Source: Actinomycetota bacterium
GTDB taxonomy: Bacteria; Actinomycetota; Actinomycetes; Actinomycetales; Cellulomonadaceae
Assembly (NCBI GenBank): GCA_018898235.1
Contig: JAHIJU010000042.1
Location: 1 to 15,215 of the forward strand
Length of the DNA stretch: 15,215 bases
Direction: 5' to 3'
Positions 13,343-15,215 of the stretch are shown piece by piece. The position numbers and the translations under genes are program-made. Position 1 is the first letter of the stretch; each line of letters opens with the position of its first letter. Under the pieces are notes generated by a model. The model did not search any database. It saw nothing but the letters and a program-made list of their open reading frames with translations, and was not told where the DNA came from.

Positions 13343-13374
13343 GACGGCCCGGCGACCTGCGCGCCGGGCCCGTC
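13343..13374 (-). terminator. strong hairpin between ribH and hisE, abutting the hisE -10
   Basis: GACGGCCCGGCG (13343-13354) pairs with CGCCGGGCC plus GTC (13362-13370 and 13372-13374), a 12-bp stem with one bulged C at 13371 and a 7-nt loop. On the minus strand it lies about 25 nt past the ribH stop, as a terminator would, but there is no T-tract and the hisE -10 begins at the next base. It may end rib transcription, or shape the hisE promoter. Confidence 0.5.
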
Positions 13375-13398
13375 CATTTCCCCGCTGGTGCCCGGACC

Positions 13399-13884
13399 TC
13401 AGACGGCGTCGGGCGAGGTGAGCTCGCGCAGCGCGAGGACGGTGCCGAGCGCGGCGAGCGCGGCCTCGGCGCCCTTGTCCTCATGCGACCCGGCCCGGCC
13501 GACACGGTCGAGCGCCTGCAGCTCGTTGTCGACCGTCAACACCCCGAACCCGACCGGCACACCGGTGGTCAGCGCGACCTCGGTCAGGCCGTAGGTCACC
13601 GACTGGCAGACGTAGTCGAAGTGCGGCGTTCCACCACGGACCACCACACCGAGCGCGACGACGGCGTCGACCCCGCTGCGTGCGGCATGCAGGGCCGCCA
13701 CCGACAGCTCGATGGCACCGGGCACCCGGACCACCTGCACGTCCTGGACCCCGGACTCCTCGAGCGCCGCCAACGCGCCCTCCAGGAGCCCGCTCATCAC
13801 CTGGTCGTGCCACCGTGAGGCCACGACGATGACGCGCATCCCGCCGCCGTCGACGGCAAGCTCGGGTGCTCCGGCTCCGCTCAT
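13399..13884 (-). CDS. ribH: 6,7-dimethyl-8-ribityllumazine synthase
   Basis: RibH condenses 3,4-dihydroxy-2-butanone 4-phosphate with the ribitylamino-pyrimidinedione to make lumazine, the riboflavin precursor; the enzyme forms pentamers or 60-mers. The 161-residue protein shows the substrate-binding motifs in order: ASRWHDQV (22-29), VPGAIEL (54-60), GVVVRGGTPHFDYV (79-92, with the catalytic His88), GVLTVDNELQA (114-124) and RAGSHEDKGAEAA (130-142). The ATG start at 13884 shares ATGA with the ribBA stop, so translation is probably coupled. I prefer it to longer frames that run inside ribBA. Confidence 0.97.
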   Translation of the reverse strand: MSGAGAPELAVDGGGMRVIVVASRWHDQVMSGLLEGALAALEESGVQDVQVVRVPGAIELSVAALHAARSGVDAVVALGVVVRGGTPHFDYVCQSVTYGLTEVALTTGVPVGFGVLTVDNELQALDRVGRAGSHEDKGAEAALAALGTVLALRELTSPDAV

Positions 13885-15140
13885 GAGCGTGCTCCTTCGT
13901 CCAGCACGTGCCCCATGGCCGTGCGCTTGGTCTCCAGGTACGCCGCGTTGTGCGGCGTACGCCCCACCTGGAGGCCGCGGACCTCGACGACGTCGATGCC
14001 GTGTGCACGCAGACCGGCGACCTTGGCGGGGTTGTTCGTCAGCAGTGTGACTGCTGTGACGCCCAGGTCCGTCAGAATCGCCGCACCGGCGCCGTACTCG
14101 CGTCGGTCCACCGGCCACCCGAGGTCCAGGTTGGCCTCGACGGTGTCCCGGCCCTCGTCCTGCAGCGCGTACGCCGCGATCTTCGCGAGCAGGCCGATCC
14201 CCCGGCCCTCATGACCCCGCAGGTAGACCACGGCACCGCCCTGCTCGGCCGCGAGCCGCATCGATTCGTGCAGCTGCGGCCCGCAGTCGCAGCGCGCCGA
14301 GCCGAACGCGTCACCGGTCAGGCACTCGGAGTGCACCCGGACCACCGGGACCTGCGCGAGGCCGCCGATCGGGACCAGCGCCACGTGCTCGGCACCTGTG
14401 CGCAGGTCCCGGTAGCCGTGCAGCGTGAAGTCCCCGTACTGGGTGGGCAGGAGGGCGTGCGAGGTCCGGTGCACCCGCGGTGCCGCCGGTGCCGCCTCGG
14501 CCGCCACCGGCAGATCGTCGTGCTCGATGCGCCAGCGCACCAGATCGTCGATCGTCAGGACCACCAGGCCTTCGAGCGCGGCCAACCGCTGGGTGTCCGG
14601 CAGCCGCATCATCGAACCGTCATCGTGCACGAGCTCGGCGATACCGGCCACCGGCTCGAGCCCCGCAAGCCGGCACAGGTCGACCGCGGCCTCGGTGTGG
14701 CCGCCCCGGTGCAGCACTCCCCCGGGTGCCGCCCGCAGCGGGAGGACGTGCCCCGGGCGGATCAGGTCGACCGGCCCGCTCGCCGGGTCGGCCAGCACGT
14801 GCAAGGTGCGCGTGCGGTCGGCGGCCGAGATCCCCGTGGTGACGCCCGTCGCGGCATCGACGGTCACGGTGTAGGCCGTCCGGCGGGGGTCCTGGCTGGA
14901 CGGCACCATGAGCGGCAGGTCGAGGGCATCGGCGCGGGCGGCCGGCATCGGTGCGCACAGGTACCCCGAGGAGTGCCGGATCGTCCAGCCCAGCCACGCC
15001 GGGGTCGCCGACTGCGCCGCCAGGATGACGTCGGCCTCGTTCTCCCGGTCGGCCGAGTCGACGACCAGCACGGGCCGCCCGGCGCGCAGCTCGTCGAGCG
15101 CCTGCTCGACGGTCCCCGTCGGGGGCAGCGGGCCGTTCAT
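13881..15140 (-). CDS. ribBA: bifunctional DHBP synthase / GTP cyclohydrolase II
   Basis: The N-terminal domain (about 1-205) makes 3,4-dihydroxy-2-butanone 4-phosphate from ribulose 5-phosphate; the C-terminal domain (about 222-410) opens GTP to the first pyrimidine intermediate of riboflavin. DHBP-synthase motifs are DRENEAD (31-37), RHSSGYLC (55-62), TTGISAADR (101-109), RPGHVLPLRA (128-137) and GHTEAAVDL (147-155). The GTP cyclohydrolase II zinc site HSECLTGDAFGSARCDCG supplies Cys273, Cys284 and Cys286, followed by LRGHEGRGIGL (307-317) and a Tyr at the AYALQDEG position expected of a true cyclohydrolase II. The motif DSADRENEAD departs from the usual DDEDRENEGD at non-catalytic-looking positions. 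The ATG at 15140 shares ATGA with the riboflavin-synthase stop. Confidence 0.97.
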   Translation of the reverse strand: MNGPLPPTGTVEQALDELRAGRPVLVVDSADRENEADVILAAQSATPAWLGWTIRHSSGYLCAPMPAARADALDLPLMVPSSQDPRRTAYTVTVDAATGVTTGISAADRTRTLHVLADPASGPVDLIRPGHVLPLRAAPGGVLHRGGHTEAAVDLCRLAGLEPVAGIAELVHDDGSMMRLPDTQRLAALEGLVVLTIDDLVRWRIEHDDLPVAAEAAPAAPRVHRTSHALLPTQYGDFTLHGYRDLRTGAEHVALVPIGGLAQVPVVRVHSECLTGDAFGSARCDCGPQLHESMRLAAEQGGAVVYLRGHEGRGIGLLAKIAAYALQDEGRDTVEANLDLGWPVDRREYGAGAAILTDLGVTAVTLLTNNPAKVAGLRAHGIDVVEVRGLQVGRTPHNAAYLETKRTAMGHVLDEGARS

Positions 15141-15215
15141 CGGGTCACCGTCAGCAGCTGTTCGGTGTACTTCGCGAGCACGTCGACCTCCAGGTTGACC
15201 TGCGCACCGGGGTCC
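15137..15215 (-). CDS. ribE: riboflavin synthase alpha chain (C-terminal end only)
   Basis: Only the last 25 codons are in the window, reading DPGAQVNLEVDVLAKYTEQL and ending TVTR. The NLEVDVLAKY segment is the characteristic end of the second lumazine-binding repeat of riboflavin synthase, which dismutates two lumazines into riboflavin and its pyrimidine precursor. The stop codon overlaps the ribBA start (ATGA). The position directly upstream of ribBA-ribH supports the call. The start, and any FMN riboswitch, lie outside the window. Confidence 0.88.
   Translation of the reverse strand, partial: DPGAQVNLEVDVLAKYTEQLLTVTR

Noticed and set aside
13066..13377. Longer hisE starting at the ATG at 13377
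   Set aside because: It would run through the strong hairpin and the -10 hexamer, and the family starts at KTFEDLF.
13330..13398. Histidine attenuator or T-box leader before hisE
   Set aside because: There is no run of His codons, no T-box sequence, and only 69 bp. The -10 lies between the hairpin and the start codon, so the hairpin would not be in the hisE message.
1..15215. CRISPR array, tRNA, rRNA, insertion sequence, prophage or toxin-antitoxin pair
   Set aside because: No regularly spaced repeats, cloverleaf sequences, transposase motifs or terminal inverted repeats were seen. The window is filled with conserved housekeeping genes.

Overview
The window is high-GC actinobacterial chromosome. 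The evidence is roughly 70% or higher GC, many GTG starts, PafB/PafC regulators, a HelY-type RNA helicase, a Tat pair without a neighbouring TatB, and long-form HisG beside HisE. The helY-tatC-tatA-pafC-pafB order matches Mycobacterium, while the intercalated lipid-kinase gene, the small membrane-protein gene and the divergent DUF3866 gene suggest a Micrococcales/Cellulomonadaceae-like organism (inference). I see no tRNA, rRNA, CRISPR array, insertion sequence or prophage. It is a core-genome segment with uniform composition.

Layout, left to right. The minus strand carries: the 5' part of apolipoprotein N-acyltransferase lnt (cut by the left edge); a 340-bp gene-free gap with short tandem repeats; a YtcJ-type amidohydrolase; the Ski2-like helicase helY; a diacylglycerol-kinase-family lipid kinase; tatC; tatA; a small one-helix membrane protein; pafC; and pafB. 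A 33-bp divergent gap separates pafB from a plus-strand DUF3866 gene (10584-11714). A perfect hairpin then lies between that gene and a convergent minus-strand block: a PH-domain membrane protein, hisG, hisE, ribH, ribBA and the last codons of riboflavin synthase (cut by the right edge).

How the genes work together. The right block supplies riboflavin (DHBP synthase/GTP cyclohydrolase II, lumazine synthase, riboflavin synthase) and the first two histidine steps (HisG, HisE). The middle block pairs the DNA-damage-linked WYL regulators PafB and PafC with twin-arginine export. Many genes overlap by 4-8 bp, so translation is probably coupled. At six starts that do not overlap an upstream gene (lnt, amidohydrolase, helY, pafB, DUF3866, hisE) a TANNNT hexamer sits exactly 6-7 nt upstream of the start codon with no Shine-Dalgarno sequence. 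This is the arrangement expected of leaderless transcripts and is the most striking non-coding pattern here.

I found no convincing new multi-gene system. The least understood genes are the DUF3866 protein, the small membrane protein between pafC and tatA, the PH-domain protein after hisG, and the amidohydrolase with unknown substrate.
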